DNA of 64,000 bases from Bacteroidetes bacterium UBA4416 (GCA_002390745.1 DGQK01000030.1:62001-126000); one strand, 5' to 3'; shown: positions 25,720 through 34,640, counted from the stretch's first letter. Numbers and translations: made by a program. Notes: generated from the sequence alone by a model not told the origin.

Positions 25720-26811
25720 TTACAGTTTAGTGTAAGAAACTGTTTCAACAACAACTTCAGTACCAGTTACGTTCTGGTTAGCCGGAGTACAAGTAGCACC
25801 GTTGAAGCCAGTCTTGTTAACGTCTTTGTAGTTGTAAGTCAATACTAAAGTAGTAGCATTTAAAGTTGTGATAGTCCAGGCGTTGTTACCAACAAACGGG
25901 CTAACACCAGAGTTCAGGATCAAAGTACCAGTACCGTCAGCTTGTAAAGTTGGGTGGCTCCAGGTAGATAACTGAGTAGCGTTTTTAATTGCGTAAGAAC
26001 CGTTAGATTTCATGTTACCGTCACCGTCGTAAGTGTTGATCACACCTGAACCAGAAGTAGAAGGCCTTACGTCGATTTTAGCATTGCTGGTGAAAGTAGT
26101 TGTAGAGTATGGAATGTTACCGATGTTAGGGCATGTTGCAACAGGAGTACCGTTGAAAGTGTGCACTAATACGTGGCTGCTCAGTTTCCACTGGCCAGCT
26201 AACATAGCCATTACCTGGTTGTCACCTGTACCACCTACTACAGTGATAGTAGAAGTGTAAGTGCTTGATACACCACGGTTTTGAGAGAAAGCAGTTAAGC
26301 TAACCACATAAGTACCGTTTTGAGTGTAAACGTGAGTTTGAACCGGGCTAACTGGCTGAGTCAGGTTAGTTTGGATACCGTCGCCGAAATCCCAAGTGTA
26401 TTCGTCAGCGTCAACAGAAGTTGAGTTGAAAGATACGATCTCACCAGCCTGAACAGTTGTTTTTGATGTGAACATCGCTGAAGTACCTTTGTCAGATACA
26501 GTGATTTGAATAGCAGGAGCGTCAGAAGCTTTTTTACCGTTTTTCTTAGCTGCTGTTAAAGTTACATTGTAAGTACCTTTTTTAGCGTAAACGTGAGAAA
26601 CCATGTTTTGGTTAGACTCTAACTGAGTACCATCACCAAAATCCCACATTGCTTTTGCGTCACCTTCAGAAGTGTTTGTGAAGTTAACGGCTTCTCCAAC
26701 TTTAACAGCAGTTTTGTCTGATGTAAAGCTAGCTGCAGGTTTTTTACAACCTGTGAATAATAATGTTCCAACTGCAAGAGCTGCAACGACTTTAGAAATT
26801 TGTTTTTTCAT
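25720..26811 (-). CDS. PKD-domain lipoprotein
   Basis: 363 residues. A lipoprotein signal peptide ends in LLFTGC with Cys22 as the lipidation site. Two PKD domains follow (about residues 27-108 and 112-195), each with the WDFGDGxxxxxxxxxxxHxY and GTYxVxLTA patterns. The last ~160 residues (from NQVMAMLAGQWKLSSHVLVH) resemble a lipocalin-like or LPXTG-free beta domain of unknown family. PKD domains bind proteins or polysaccharides at the cell surface. Codon choice looks more biased (GTA, GTT, AAA, ACT/ACA, GCT) than in neighbours, a pattern I associate with strong expression. It has its own promoter and terminator. Confidence 0.85.
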   Translation of the reverse strand: MKKQISKVVAALAVGTLLFTGCKKPAASFTSDKTAVKVGEAVNFTNTSEGDAKAMWDFGDGTQLESNQNMVSHVYAKKGTYNVTLTAAKKNGKKASDAPAIQITVSDKGTSAMFTSKTTVQAGEIVSFNSTSVDADEYTWDFGDGIQTNLTQPVSPVQTHVYTQNGTYVVSLTAFSQNRGVSSTYTSTITVVGGTGDNQVMAMLAGQWKLSSHVLVHTFNGTPVATCPNIGNIPYSTTTFTSNAKIDVRPSTSGSGVINTYDGDGNMKSNGSYAIKNATQLSTWSHPTLQADGTGTLILNSGVSPFVGNNAWTITTLNATTLVLTYNYKDVNKTGFNGATCTPANQNVTGTEVVVETVSYTKL

Positions 26812-26835
26812 TTTTTAAGGTTTAGAATTATGGCG

Positions 26836-26860
26836 CAAAAGTAACAAAGTTTTTTGTCAA
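26836..26860 (-). promoter_or_regulatory. Candidate promoter TTGAC-N12-TACTTTTG of the PKD lipoprotein gene
   Basis: On the minus strand TTGAC at 26860-26856 is followed by the perfect -7 box TACTTTTG at 26843-26836, leaving only 14 bases after TTG instead of the usual 17-23. Start codon about 25 bases downstream, preceded by an A-rich stretch. Confidence 0.5.
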
Positions 26861-27050
26861 TAACGATCCGATTTGTTAAGGAATGTTATCAAAATTTAAA
26901 AATCACTATAAATGAGTATAGCAGGGTTTTATCCATTCATTTACCAAACTGAACGGATCAAAGCTCCAATTGAGCCAAATTACGGTTTGGACTAGTAAAC
27001 CTCTTTTTTCATTTAAAGTGCCACTAAAATAGAATAATTCTAAATATTGT

Positions 27051-27086
27051 AAAAAGCCTCTCCGAACTGTATCGGAGAGGCTTTTT
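27051..27086 (-). terminator. Intrinsic terminator after the ECF sigma gene
   Basis: Perfect 15-bp stem (27051-27065 with 27072-27086), six-base loop, T runs on both strands. Lies 33 bases past the stop of the minus-strand sigma gene. Confidence 0.88.
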
Positions 27087-27118
27087 AACAAACAAAAATC
27101 CCGGGTTTTCTATTCCCC

Positions 27119-27715
27119 TTAAATAAAAATCTCCGTCTTCCGGTGCTCCAGCATTTTCTTCAGGTTCAGCAAGGCATAGCGCATCCGGCCCAGAGAGGTA
27201 TTGATGGACACATTGGTAAACTCTGAGATTTCTTTAAAGCTCATGTCGTAATACATACGCATGATCACCACCTCGCGCTGATCCACAGGCAGGTCGTTCA
27301 CCAGGTGCCGGATCATTTCCTTGAACTGTTTGGCTTCTTCCGTATCCCGTGCGTGATGCTGCTCGGGAATGATGTCGAAGATACTGGTTTCTTCGCCTTC
27401 CTCGTTTACCACGCAGGAAACACCAGGCATTTTTTTGGCTTTGCGGTAATGATCGATAATAAGGTTCTTGGAGATCCTGAGCAGCCAGGGTAAAAACTTC
27501 CCTTCTTCATTGTATTGCTGCTTTTTCAGGGTTTGGATCACTTTAAAAAACGTCTCCTGGAATACATCCTCGGAAAGCTCCTTGTTGCGCGTGATCAGGT
27601 AAATGTAAGAAAAAATACGGCGTTTGTGGCGTTTGATCAGGATGGACAGGCACTCCTCGTTGCCTTTCATGTAAAGCCGTACAAGCTCGTTGTCAGATAG
27701 AAACTGCATAGACAT
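27119..27715 (-). CDS. ECF-type RNA polymerase sigma factor
   Basis: 198 residues. Region 2 is seen at about 10-90 (NEECLSILIKRHKRRIFSYI, ELSEDVFQETFFKVIQTL, FLPWLLRISKNLIIDHYRK) and region 4 at about 135-190 (LVNDLPVDQREVVIMRMYYD, MSFKEISEFTNVSINTSLGR). This is a canonical ECF sigma of the Bacteroidota RpoE-like group and differs from the one at 8180-8770. No anti-sigma gene is adjacent: the gene stands alone between its own promoter and terminator. Such orphan ECF factors in this phylum are often essential or stress-related, but the regulon is not visible here. Confidence 0.92.
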   Translation of the reverse strand: MSMQFLSDNELVRLYMKGNEECLSILIKRHKRRIFSYIYLITRNKELSEDVFQETFFKVIQTLKKQQYNEEGKFLPWLLRISKNLIIDHYRKAKKMPGVSCVVNEEGEETSIFDIIPEQHHARDTEEAKQFKEMIRHLVNDLPVDQREVVIMRMYYDMSFKEISEFTNVSINTSLGRMRYALLNLKKMLEHRKTEIFI

Positions 27716-27800
27716 TAAACTACAAATTAGATTTTACTGAGAAAAAAATTTAAGTAGAAGTCTATTCTATGCGTTTAATGCTTTTAAGAAGTTATTATGA

Positions 27801-27808
27801 CAAATATA
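27801..27808 (-). promoter_or_regulatory. Candidate -7 box TATATTTG of the orphan ECF sigma gene
   Basis: Perfect TAnnTTTG on the minus strand. Predicted transcription start near 27794 gives an AT-rich leader of about 79 bases. No clear -33 element. Confidence 0.5.
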
Positions 27809-27861
27809 GTTAAAAGGCCGCGATCGACTTGTTAATTTGGGCGAAAGTGGGGGTTCAGTTA

Positions 27862-28911
27862 TTAAAAGAAAGACCCTAGTACGTGAAGTAATTTATCAAC
27901 CTGACTGTTCCACAGCAGCCTTGCCGACTCCTCGTCTGATTTATCGGAGGCAAAGTCGGTGATGATGAGGGAGATATCATTCGTAAGCTCGTCTTTCTGG
28001 GTTTTGAATTCGAAGTAACTGCCATCGTTCTTATCCATCCACTGATAGCGGATATAGGAAGGAGGAAGCTCCTTAACCAGTTTGGCTTGCTGCTCCTGCC
28101 CGTCCCAGATAAAGGTAAAGACACCATTACGGATCGTCACATCATCACAGAACCATTCGGAAAGGCCACTTTCTGTACTGACAAATTCAAACACCATGTC
28201 TTCCGATGCCCGGATCACAAACTCCATCTCAAATTTGCCATTCGGCTCTTTCACGAATTTCACCGGCCCCGGATCTTCCTGGCGGAAGGTGATCGGTGCA
28301 ACAATGGATTTTTTAATGACCGGCTTTTCTTTGGAAACTGCCGGCTTGGCTGGCTTTACCACAAGTGCCTTTTCAGGCTTTTCGGCTTTAACAGCAGGCA
28401 TTTTCTCTGCTTTCACAGGCGCCACTGCTTGTTTTTTAAGAGCAACGGGCTTTACCGCGTTTTTTGCAGGGGCTGATTTGGCTTTCACAACAGGCTTAGC
28501 GGCTGTTTTTACGGGCGCTTTCACCACGGCCTTCTTCACCGCTGCTTTTTTCGTTACCGCCTTCTTCAGCGGCTTTACTGCTTTTTTAACGATTTTCTTA
28601 AGGGCCGCTTTCGGGGCGGCTTTTTTTACTGCCTTTTTAGCAGGTTTAACAGCAACCGGCTTCGATGCTTTTTTCACAGGTGCTTTCGCAACTGCTTTTT
28701 TCACAGGCTTCACCACTTTTTTCACTGGTGATTTGGCTGCCGTTTTCTTAACCGGCTTTTTGGCGACAACCGGCCTGGAGGGTTTCGACACTTTAACTGC
28801 TTTCTTCTTTGCTACAGCCTTTTTTGCCGGTTTTTGAGGCACAGCCTTCTTAACCGTTTTTTTAGGCTCAGCTTTCTTATTTTTTGATGAAGCTTTGGTT
28901 TTTGTCGACAT
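27862..28911 (-). CDS. Fusion of a histone H1-like Lys/Ala/Pro tail to a START-like domain
   Basis: 349 residues in two very different parts. Residues 1-205 are almost only Lys, Ala, Pro and Val, with repeats of the type KKAVKK, KAPVKK and KPVKK; I count 68 Lys in the first 202 residues, one third. This resembles the tails of bacterial histone H1-like proteins (Hc1, AlgP-type). From about residue 216 a START-like (SRPBCC-fold) domain follows: KFEMEFVIRASEDMVFEFVS, TESGLSEWFCDDVTI, FTFIWDGQEQQAKLV, ISLIITDFA and SARLLWNSQVDKLLHVLGS, closely resembling the stand-alone ~130-residue START-like proteins of Bacteroidota. The reading frame is continuous and both parts end cleanly, so this is one gene. 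A nucleoid-binding role with a ligand-sensing domain is inference. Confidence 0.85.
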   Translation of the reverse strand: MSTKTKASSKNKKAEPKKTVKKAVPQKPAKKAVAKKKAVKVSKPSRPVVAKKPVKKTAAKSPVKKVVKPVKKAVAKAPVKKASKPVAVKPAKKAVKKAAPKAALKKIVKKAVKPLKKAVTKKAAVKKAVVKAPVKTAAKPVVKAKSAPAKNAVKPVALKKQAVAPVKAEKMPAVKAEKPEKALVVKPAKPAVSKEKPVIKKSIVAPITFRQEDPGPVKFVKEPNGKFEMEFVIRASEDMVFEFVSTESGLSEWFCDDVTIRNGVFTFIWDGQEQQAKLVKELPPSYIRYQWMDKNDGSYFEFKTQKDELTNDISLIITDFASDKSDEESARLLWNSQVDKLLHVLGSFF

Positions 28912-29058
28912 AACCGATAAATTTTTCGGGAAATATATAAATAATATTATTCTTTAAAAAATTATCTCACATATTTTTTACAATGAAAAACAAAAAATCA
29001 CTATTAATAGTTATCTTCCTTAACGAATGGCCCATAAGCCAACTAAACATTTATCTTT

Positions 29059-30909
29059 ATGCCCATGCAAAATGTGATTACCCTCTTACCTGAAAGCGTT
29101 GCTAACCAGATTGCCGCCGGTGAAGTTGTTCAGAGGCCCGCTTCCATTGTGAAGGAATTGCTTGAAAATGCGATAGATGCAAAAGCTACATTTATTAAAC
29201 TGATCGTAAAAGACGCCGGCAGAACGCTGGTACAGGTCATCGATAACGGCATCGGGATGAACCCCGTGGATGCGCGCATGGCTTTTGAGCGCCATGCCAC
29301 CTCCAAAATCAAAAAGGCGGAGGATCTCTTCGACCTGCATACCAAAGGCTTCAGAGGCGAGGCCCTGGCCAGTATTGCAGCAGTAGCCCAGGTAGAGCTC
29401 AAGACCAAACGGGAAGAAGACCTTGTCGGGCAACTTATTGAGATTGAAGGCAATAAGTTCATTCGCCAGGAGGAATGCCAGGCCCCTACGGGCTCATCCT
29501 TCAGCGTCAAAAACCTGTTCTTTAATATTCCTGCCCGGCGCAACTTTCTGAAGGAAGACAGCATTGAGCTGAAACATATCATTGATGAGTTTGAACGCGT
29601 GGCGATGCCGCATCCGGGCATTCATTTCCAGATGTTCAGCAACGGACACGAACTGTATAACCTTCCTGCCTCCAACCTCATGGAGCGGATCTCGGGTCTG
29701 TTTAGCAAAACCATGCAAAGCAAACTGGTACAGGTAAACGAGGTAACGGATGTGGTGAAGATCAGCGGCTACATCGGCAAACCGGAAAGCGCTAAAAAAC
29801 GGCGCGGCGACCAGTACTTTTTTGTTAACGACCGCTTTATCAAAAGCGCTTACCTCAACCACTCCGTAGCGGAAGCCTACCGCGATCTGATTCCCGGCGA
29901 TGCCCATCCGGCTTATTACCTGTTTTTGGAGGTCAACCCGCATACCATTGATATCAATATCCACCCGACCAAAACGGAGGTGAAATTCCAGGATGAAAAA
30001 ATGATCTATGCCCTGCTCCACAGCGCCGTGAAGCGGGCACTCGGCAAAGCCAACCTGGCCCCGAGCCTCGATTTCAATTCGGAGATGAGCTTCGACATTG
30101 ATTATACCAAAGCGGTGAACCAGCCGCAGGTGACTGTGAATAAGGATTACAACCCTTTTCGGACGGATTCTGCCCAAAAGCATACGTACCACAGGGAAAC
30201 GGAAAGCGCTCAACAAAAGAACAATAAACAGAACTGGGAAAGCCTGTATGCCAGTTACAGCAGCACCGACCTGAGTACGGAAAGCATGGGCCTGCCGGTG
30301 GAACAAGCGCCACAGCAGGCTATGCTCGATTACGAACACACTGACTATAAAGGCTTCCAGCTTTACCTCAAATACATTGTAGCGCCGCATCCCAACGGCC
30401 TGCTGGTGATCGACCAGCAGCGTGCCCATGAGCGTATTCTTTACGAACACTACATCGCCACGCGTGCACAAAAAACAAGTGCTGCATCGCAGCAGATGCT
30501 CTTCCCGGTAACGCTGGAGCTCACGCCCAACGATTTTGCACTTACGGCTACGCTGATGCCCCATTTCAAACTACTGGGTTTCGACATTGAGCCTTTCGGA
30601 AAGAACACCGTGGTAGTACAGGGAACGCCCGCCGAATTAGGAGAATTTAACACCCAGGAAATGATCGAAGGTATTTTAGAAACTTACAAATTAAATACCT
30701 TTGACACGAAGCTCGATCCGTTTGAGAACATGTGCATCAGTATGGCGAAACATGCAGGCATTAAGTATGGGAAAGTGTTGCAGGACGAGGAGATCAGCCT
30801 GATGTTACAGCACCTGTTCCTGTGCGAAAACCCGATGTACAGCCCTTCCGGGAAACCGGTGATCATGGAGATGGGAAAAACGGAGCTCGATGCCTTTTTT
30901 AAAAAGTAG
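29059..30909 (+). CDS. mutL: DNA mismatch repair protein MutL
   Basis: 616 residues. The GHKL ATPase motifs are intact: VANQIAAGEVVQRPASIVKE (residues 14-33), ELLENAIDA, DNGIGM (62-67), ATSKI and TKGFRGEALASIA. The transducer domain follows, and the C-terminal dimerisation domain begins near residue 435. The endonuclease motif DQHAxxE of many MutL proteins appears as DQQRAHE (residues 452-458), and the CPHGRP motif as CENPMYSPSGKP (from residue 589). MutL couples MutS recognition to strand incision. ATG at 29065 (MQNVIT) is an equally good start, because a near -7 box (TATCTTTA) occupies 29052-29059. Two rhomboid genes follow directly. Confidence 0.95.
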   Translation: MPMQNVITLLPESVANQIAAGEVVQRPASIVKELLENAIDAKATFIKLIVKDAGRTLVQVIDNGIGMNPVDARMAFERHATSKIKKAEDLFDLHTKGFRGEALASIAAVAQVELKTKREEDLVGQLIEIEGNKFIRQEECQAPTGSSFSVKNLFFNIPARRNFLKEDSIELKHIIDEFERVAMPHPGIHFQMFSNGHELYNLPASNLMERISGLFSKTMQSKLVQVNEVTDVVKISGYIGKPESAKKRRGDQYFFVNDRFIKSAYLNHSVAEAYRDLIPGDAHPAYYLFLEVNPHTIDINIHPTKTEVKFQDEKMIYALLHSAVKRALGKANLAPSLDFNSEMSFDIDYTKAVNQPQVTVNKDYNPFRTDSAQKHTYHRETESAQQKNNKQNWESLYASYSSTDLSTESMGLPVEQAPQQAMLDYEHTDYKGFQLYLKYIVAPHPNGLLVIDQQRAHERILYEHYIATRAQKTSAASQQMLFPVTLELTPNDFALTATLMPHFKLLGFDIEPFGKNTVVVQGTPAELGEFNTQEMIEGILETYKLNTFDTKLDPFENMCISMAKHAGIKYGKVLQDEEISLMLQHLFLCENPMYSPSGKPVIMEMGKTELDAFFKK

Positions 30910-30915
30910 ATTAGT

Positions 30916-31548
30916 ATGAGTTACCAGGAATTCAGACCCAGGCAGTTTCAGCAGATCCCTGTGGTTGTCAAAAATATTTTAATCATCAATGTGATCCTTT
31001 TTGTGGCGCAGGAGATTTTGATGGCTTCCTCGGGAATCGACCTGGCGCAATACCTTGCGCTGGCCCCGCTGGACACCTCTTATTTCAAGCCCTACCAGTT
31101 TATCACCTACATGTTCATGCATGGGAGCCTTTCCCATATTTTCTTCAATATGTTCGGGGTTTACATGTTCGGCTCTATCCTCGAAAACATCTGGGGTTCA
31201 AAGCGCTTTCTGAATTTCTACCTGCTCTGCGGGCTTGGCGCGGCGGCCTTACAGGTGGGCATTTATTATATGAACGGACAGTTCTCCTATCTGCTTGGGG
31301 CTTCAGGCGCCCTGTTCGGCCTGCTGGTGGCTTTTGCGATGATGTTCCCCAACACCTACCTTAATATTTATTTCCTGATCCCTGTAAAAGCCAAATACCT
31401 GGTTATAGCTTATGGCCTGTTCGAGCTGCTTGGCGGCCTTATGAACCGGGAAGGAGATAACATCAGCCATTTCGGGCACCTGGGCGGATTGATCGTGGGA
31501 GCGATCATCATGCTTATCTGGAAACGAAACAAAACATTCTTCTATTAA
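30916..31548 (+). CDS. Rhomboid family intramembrane serine protease (first of two)
   Basis: 210 residues with six membrane helices. The active site is present: nucleophile Ser130 in GASGALFG and the general base His188 in HFGHLGG, with the oxyanion His74 and Asn78 in HIFFNMFG. Rhomboids cut single-span membrane proteins within or near the membrane. It lies six bases after mutL and three bases before a second rhomboid gene; this mutL-rhomboid-rhomboid order is frequent in Bacteroidota as far as I recall. The substrate is unknown. Confidence 0.92.
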   Translation: MSYQEFRPRQFQQIPVVVKNILIINVILFVAQEILMASSGIDLAQYLALAPLDTSYFKPYQFITYMFMHGSLSHIFFNMFGVYMFGSILENIWGSKRFLNFYLLCGLGAAALQVGIYYMNGQFSYLLGASGALFGLLVAFAMMFPNTYLNIYFLIPVKAKYLVIAYGLFELLGGLMNREGDNISHFGHLGGLIVGAIIMLIWKRNKTFFY

Positions 31549-31551
31549 ATT

Positions 31552-32382
31552 ATGCCATTGCTCCAAAACGTTAAGAACGAACTCAAAAGGCACAGCACGC
31601 TCACCATCCTGATTGCCGTGAATATTGTGGTGTTCTTTATTCTGAACGTCAGCATCGGCATTTTTAACACCCATGCGCTGGCCGACCAGCTGGTATTGCC
31701 GCTGAACCTCCATACTTTTATCCTGAAGCCCTGGACCCTGTTCACGTATATGTTTGCGCACGAGGGCTTAGGCCATGTGTTTTATAACATGCTCCTGCTT
31801 TATTTTTCGGCACAGCTGTTCCTGAGGTTTCTCAGCGAGCGGACATTTTTATTCGTGTACATCATGAGCGGCATTACAGGCGCCTTACTGCTCCTGGTAT
31901 TATCAGCCTTCTTCCCGTCTACTTTTGCCTTTGCGCAGCTCTCAGGGGCTTCAGCTGCCATGCTGGGAATTGTAGCAAGCATGTGCATCTACAGACCAAA
32001 CATGCCTGTGCTTTTTTTCGGCATTGTGGAAATGAAATACAAATACATGGCGCTGATTATTTTCGTATCGTATACCATCATCGATTTCAATATCAACACC
32101 GGTGGCAAGATCTCTCATTTCGGCGGTGTGTTCTTCGGCCTCCTCTTCGGCTACCTCCTGAAACAGGGCAAAGACCTGTCGTCCTTGTCATTCCTGAAGC
32201 CCCGGAAAAAGCCGGTGCTGCGCGTGGTACAGAACAACAGTGCAACAGCCGGCACTACTCCTGCTTCTGCCAGCCAGCAACATACCATCGACAGCCTGCT
32301 TGACAAGATCTCCAAAATTGGCTACGACAATCTTTCGAAGGCAGAAAAGGAATTACTGTTCAAACTTTCTCAGAAAAAATAG
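31552..32382 (+). CDS. Rhomboid family protease with C-terminal soluble extension (second of two)
   Basis: 276 residues. The rhomboid core has Ser134 in SGASAAMLG and His189 in SHFGG; the loop His-Asn pair appears as HVFYNM (His75, Asn79). After the last helix a basic linker (LKPRKKPVLR) and a ~35-residue tail (IDSLLDKISKIGYDNLSKAE, then ELLFKLS) form a short helical domain known from this Bacteroidota rhomboid type (DUF6576-like). It is only distantly similar to its neighbour, so the pair is not a recent duplication. Start codon three bases after the first rhomboid gene. Confidence 0.9.
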   Translation: MPLLQNVKNELKRHSTLTILIAVNIVVFFILNVSIGIFNTHALADQLVLPLNLHTFILKPWTLFTYMFAHEGLGHVFYNMLLLYFSAQLFLRFLSERTFLFVYIMSGITGALLLLVLSAFFPSTFAFAQLSGASAAMLGIVASMCIYRPNMPVLFFGIVEMKYKYMALIIFVSYTIIDFNINTGGKISHFGGVFFGLLFGYLLKQGKDLSSLSFLKPRKKPVLRVVQNNSATAGTTPASASQQHTIDSLLDKISKIGYDNLSKAEKELLFKLSQKK

Positions 32383-32418
32383 CCGGGTTTTACTTTTTTT
32401 TATTAAATTGTAACCAGT

Positions 32419-33963
32419 ATGCCAAGACCGTTTCTTCTTCTCCCTGCCCTTTTTTTTATCCTTTCTGCTTATTCCCAGCCGGGCAGAAAATATGAAGTGG
32501 CCGATGCCGATGAACATTATTCGCACCGTAATTTCCTGATGGCTCTCCCTATTTACAAAGAGCTGCTGAAAACAGACAAGAACAATGCGGACATCAACTA
32601 TAAATTAGGACAGTGCTACCTCAACACCAACATTAACAAAGCTGAAGCGGCAAAGTATTTCGAAGCCTGCACTAAAAACCCGAAAGGAAATAACGATGCC
32701 TGGTATTACTTAGGGATCTCGTACCGGCTCGGAAACAGGATAGATGAAGCGCTAAAAGCCTTTGAAAAATACGGAGAGCTGGAGCCTAAGAAAAAGAAGG
32801 CGACCGAGCGGCAGGTCGAAATTTGCAGGAACGCCAAACAGCTGATGCTGAACCCGGTGAATGTGAGCTTTACAAACCTTGGCAAAGAGATCAACTCGGA
32901 GTTTGCCGACTATTATCCCTGGATCACACAGGACGAAAGCTTCCTTGCCTTTACCACGCGCCGCAAGGGTACGACAGCGGGCCGCCTCGAAATGGATGGC
33001 TATTACGCTTCGGACGTGTATACGAGCAAAGTGGAAAACGGAAAATGGACAAGAGCGGAGAACGCCGGCGTAAAAATCAACTCTTCGCTTGATGAACAGG
33101 TGGTGGGATTAACCGCCGACGGCAACGAAATGCTGATCTACATTGACCACATCGATAAATACGGCGACATTTATTTTTCATTCAAAAAAAACGGGGCCTA
33201 CACGAAGTACCTGGCTTTTCCGGACTACATCAATAAAAGAACCGAGCACTCGGCATCGGTCAGTGCCGATGGCAACACGCTGCTGTTCGTAAGAAGCGAA
33301 AGCCGCGAGGAACAAAGCGATATCTACATCTGCCGCAGGCTGCCAAACGGCAACTGGAGCGAGCCTTTCAAGCTGGGCGAAGAGATCAACACGCCCTATA
33401 ACGAAGATTTCCCTTACCTGTCGACGGATGGCGTGACGCTGTATTTTTCCTCGGAGGGACATAATTCGATGGGCGGCTTCGACCTCTTCAAATCGGTATG
33501 GAACCCGGATGAGAATACCTGGACGAAAGCTGAGAACCTGGGCTATCCGCTGAATACTACCGACGACGACCGAAGCATCAGCCTCACCCCCGACAACAGG
33601 GTAGGCTATATCAGCGCGCTGCGCCCGGGCGGGCTGGGCGACCTGGACCTTTACCGGGTGAAGTTCAACGACATCGACCAGAAGCTGACCTTGTACCTTG
33701 GCAAGGTGATGCTCGGGGATTCGGCAGCACAGCCCAAAGAATATGTGGTGAATATCCTGGCGGTGAACGAAAGCACACAGGAGGAGCTGAGTTTTGTTCC
33801 GAATCCAACCAACGGAAAGCTGGTGATGGCGCTGCCCGCAGGCACATTCGACATTACCGTAAGCGCTGAGGGCTATGTCGAGCAGAAGGATAAAATCACG
33901 GTTTCGGACCTCGGGTTGCCCATTTCCGAAGAAAAGAAAAACTACCATCTAAAAAAACGATGA
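32419..33963 (+). CDS. Exported TPR-PD40 protein with carboxypeptidase-regulatory-like tail
   Basis: 514 residues with a signal peptide (residues 1-19, ending SAYSQ). TPR-like repeats occupy about 25-135 (HRNFLMALPIYKELLKTDKN, then YKLGQCYLN, then WYYLGISYRLGNRIDEALKA). PD40/WD40-like beta-propeller blades follow at about 150-420 (SVSADGNTLLFVRS, then LSTDGVTLYFSSEGHNSMGG, then FDLF). The end carries an incomplete regulatory-like beta domain (AGTFDITVSAEGYVEQKDKI). The same set without the OmpA domain is seen in OmpA-type proteins of T9SS operons, e.g. at 48133-50442. It is probably periplasmic or outer-membrane associated. The next gene overlaps it by 4 bases. Confidence 0.82.
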   Translation: MPRPFLLLPALFFILSAYSQPGRKYEVADADEHYSHRNFLMALPIYKELLKTDKNNADINYKLGQCYLNTNINKAEAAKYFEACTKNPKGNNDAWYYLGISYRLGNRIDEALKAFEKYGELEPKKKKATERQVEICRNAKQLMLNPVNVSFTNLGKEINSEFADYYPWITQDESFLAFTTRRKGTTAGRLEMDGYYASDVYTSKVENGKWTRAENAGVKINSSLDEQVVGLTADGNEMLIYIDHIDKYGDIYFSFKKNGAYTKYLAFPDYINKRTEHSASVSADGNTLLFVRSESREEQSDIYICRRLPNGNWSEPFKLGEEINTPYNEDFPYLSTDGVTLYFSSEGHNSMGGFDLFKSVWNPDENTWTKAENLGYPLNTTDDDRSISLTPDNRVGYISALRPGGLGDLDLYRVKFNDIDQKLTLYLGKVMLGDSAAQPKEYVVNILAVNESTQEELSFVPNPTNGKLVMALPAGTFDITVSAEGYVEQKDKITVSDLGLPISEEKKNYHLKKR

Positions 33964-34634
33964 TGACCAAGCGTATATTTATTTTGCTGAGCTGCCTGTG
34001 TTTAACGGGCCTGGGCGGCTTCGCACAATCCTATCAACTGGGATTGCTGAAATACAGCGGTGGCGGCGACTGGTATGCCAACCTGGAAACCTCTTTGCCC
34101 AACCTGATCAGGTTCTGCAATGCGAACCTTAAAACGTCCATCAATCCGGAGCAGGCGGTGGTAGAAGCCGGCAGCGCCGAGATCTTCAACTATCCCTTCA
34201 TCCACATGACGGGGCATGGCAACGTGATCTTCTCGAACCAGGAAGCGGAGAACCTGCGCAATTACCTGATCGGCGGCGGCTTCCTGCATGTGTCGGACAA
34301 CTATGGCATGGACGTGTTTGTGCGAACGCAACTCAAAAAAGTATTCCCGGAACTGGATCTGGTGGAGCTGCCTTTTTCTCATCCGATCTATCATCAGATG
34401 TATAACTTCGATAAGGGACTGCCGAAAGTACACGAGCACGACAACAAAGCGCCACAAGGCTTCGGCCTCATCTACAAAGGCCGGCTGGTGTGCTTTTACG
34501 ATTACGAGTGTGATCTCGGCGACGGCTGGGAGAGCTACGACATCCACAAGGACAGCCCCGAAGCGCATGAGCGCGCACTGAGGATGGGCGCCAATATCAT
34601 TTCGTATGTGTTTATGAATACCGCCGTGAAGTAA
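33960..34634 (+). CDS. DUF4159 domain exported protein
   Basis: 224 residues with a signal peptide ending GFAQS (residue about 23). The mature part is a single DUF4159 domain: LLKYSGGGDWYANLETSLPN, then NYPFIHMTGHGNVIFSNQEA, LRNYLIGGGFLHVSDNYGM, then LPFSHPIYHQMYNF. The fold resembles the glutamine-amidotransferase-like domain of BatA/ThuA-type proteins, but a catalytic Cys is not apparent, so a binding role is likelier. The ATG overlaps the stop of the TPR-PD40 gene (ATGATG), so translation is coupled, and both products are probably exported together. Confidence 0.85.
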   Translation: MMTKRIFILLSCLCLTGLGGFAQSYQLGLLKYSGGGDWYANLETSLPNLIRFCNANLKTSINPEQAVVEAGSAEIFNYPFIHMTGHGNVIFSNQEAENLRNYLIGGGFLHVSDNYGMDVFVRTQLKKVFPELDLVELPFSHPIYHQMYNFDKGLPKVHEHDNKAPQGFGLIYKGRLVCFYDYECDLGDGWESYDIHKDSPEAHERALRMGANIISYVFMNTAVK

Positions 34635-34640
34635 GACCTT

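Noticed and set aside
28082..28837. 251-codon plus-strand frame rich in Phe/Thr/Ala
   Set aside because: Complement of the Lys/Ala/Pro repeats of the START fusion gene; composition is an artefact of the repeats.
29494..30564. Long minus-strand frame (356 codons) opposite mutL
   Set aside because: mutL is certain on the plus strand; the antisense product shows no known pattern.
33178..33948. 256-codon minus-strand frame opposite the TPR-PD40 gene
   Set aside because: Shadow frame caused by codon bias; the plus-strand protein has clear TPR and PD40 repeats.
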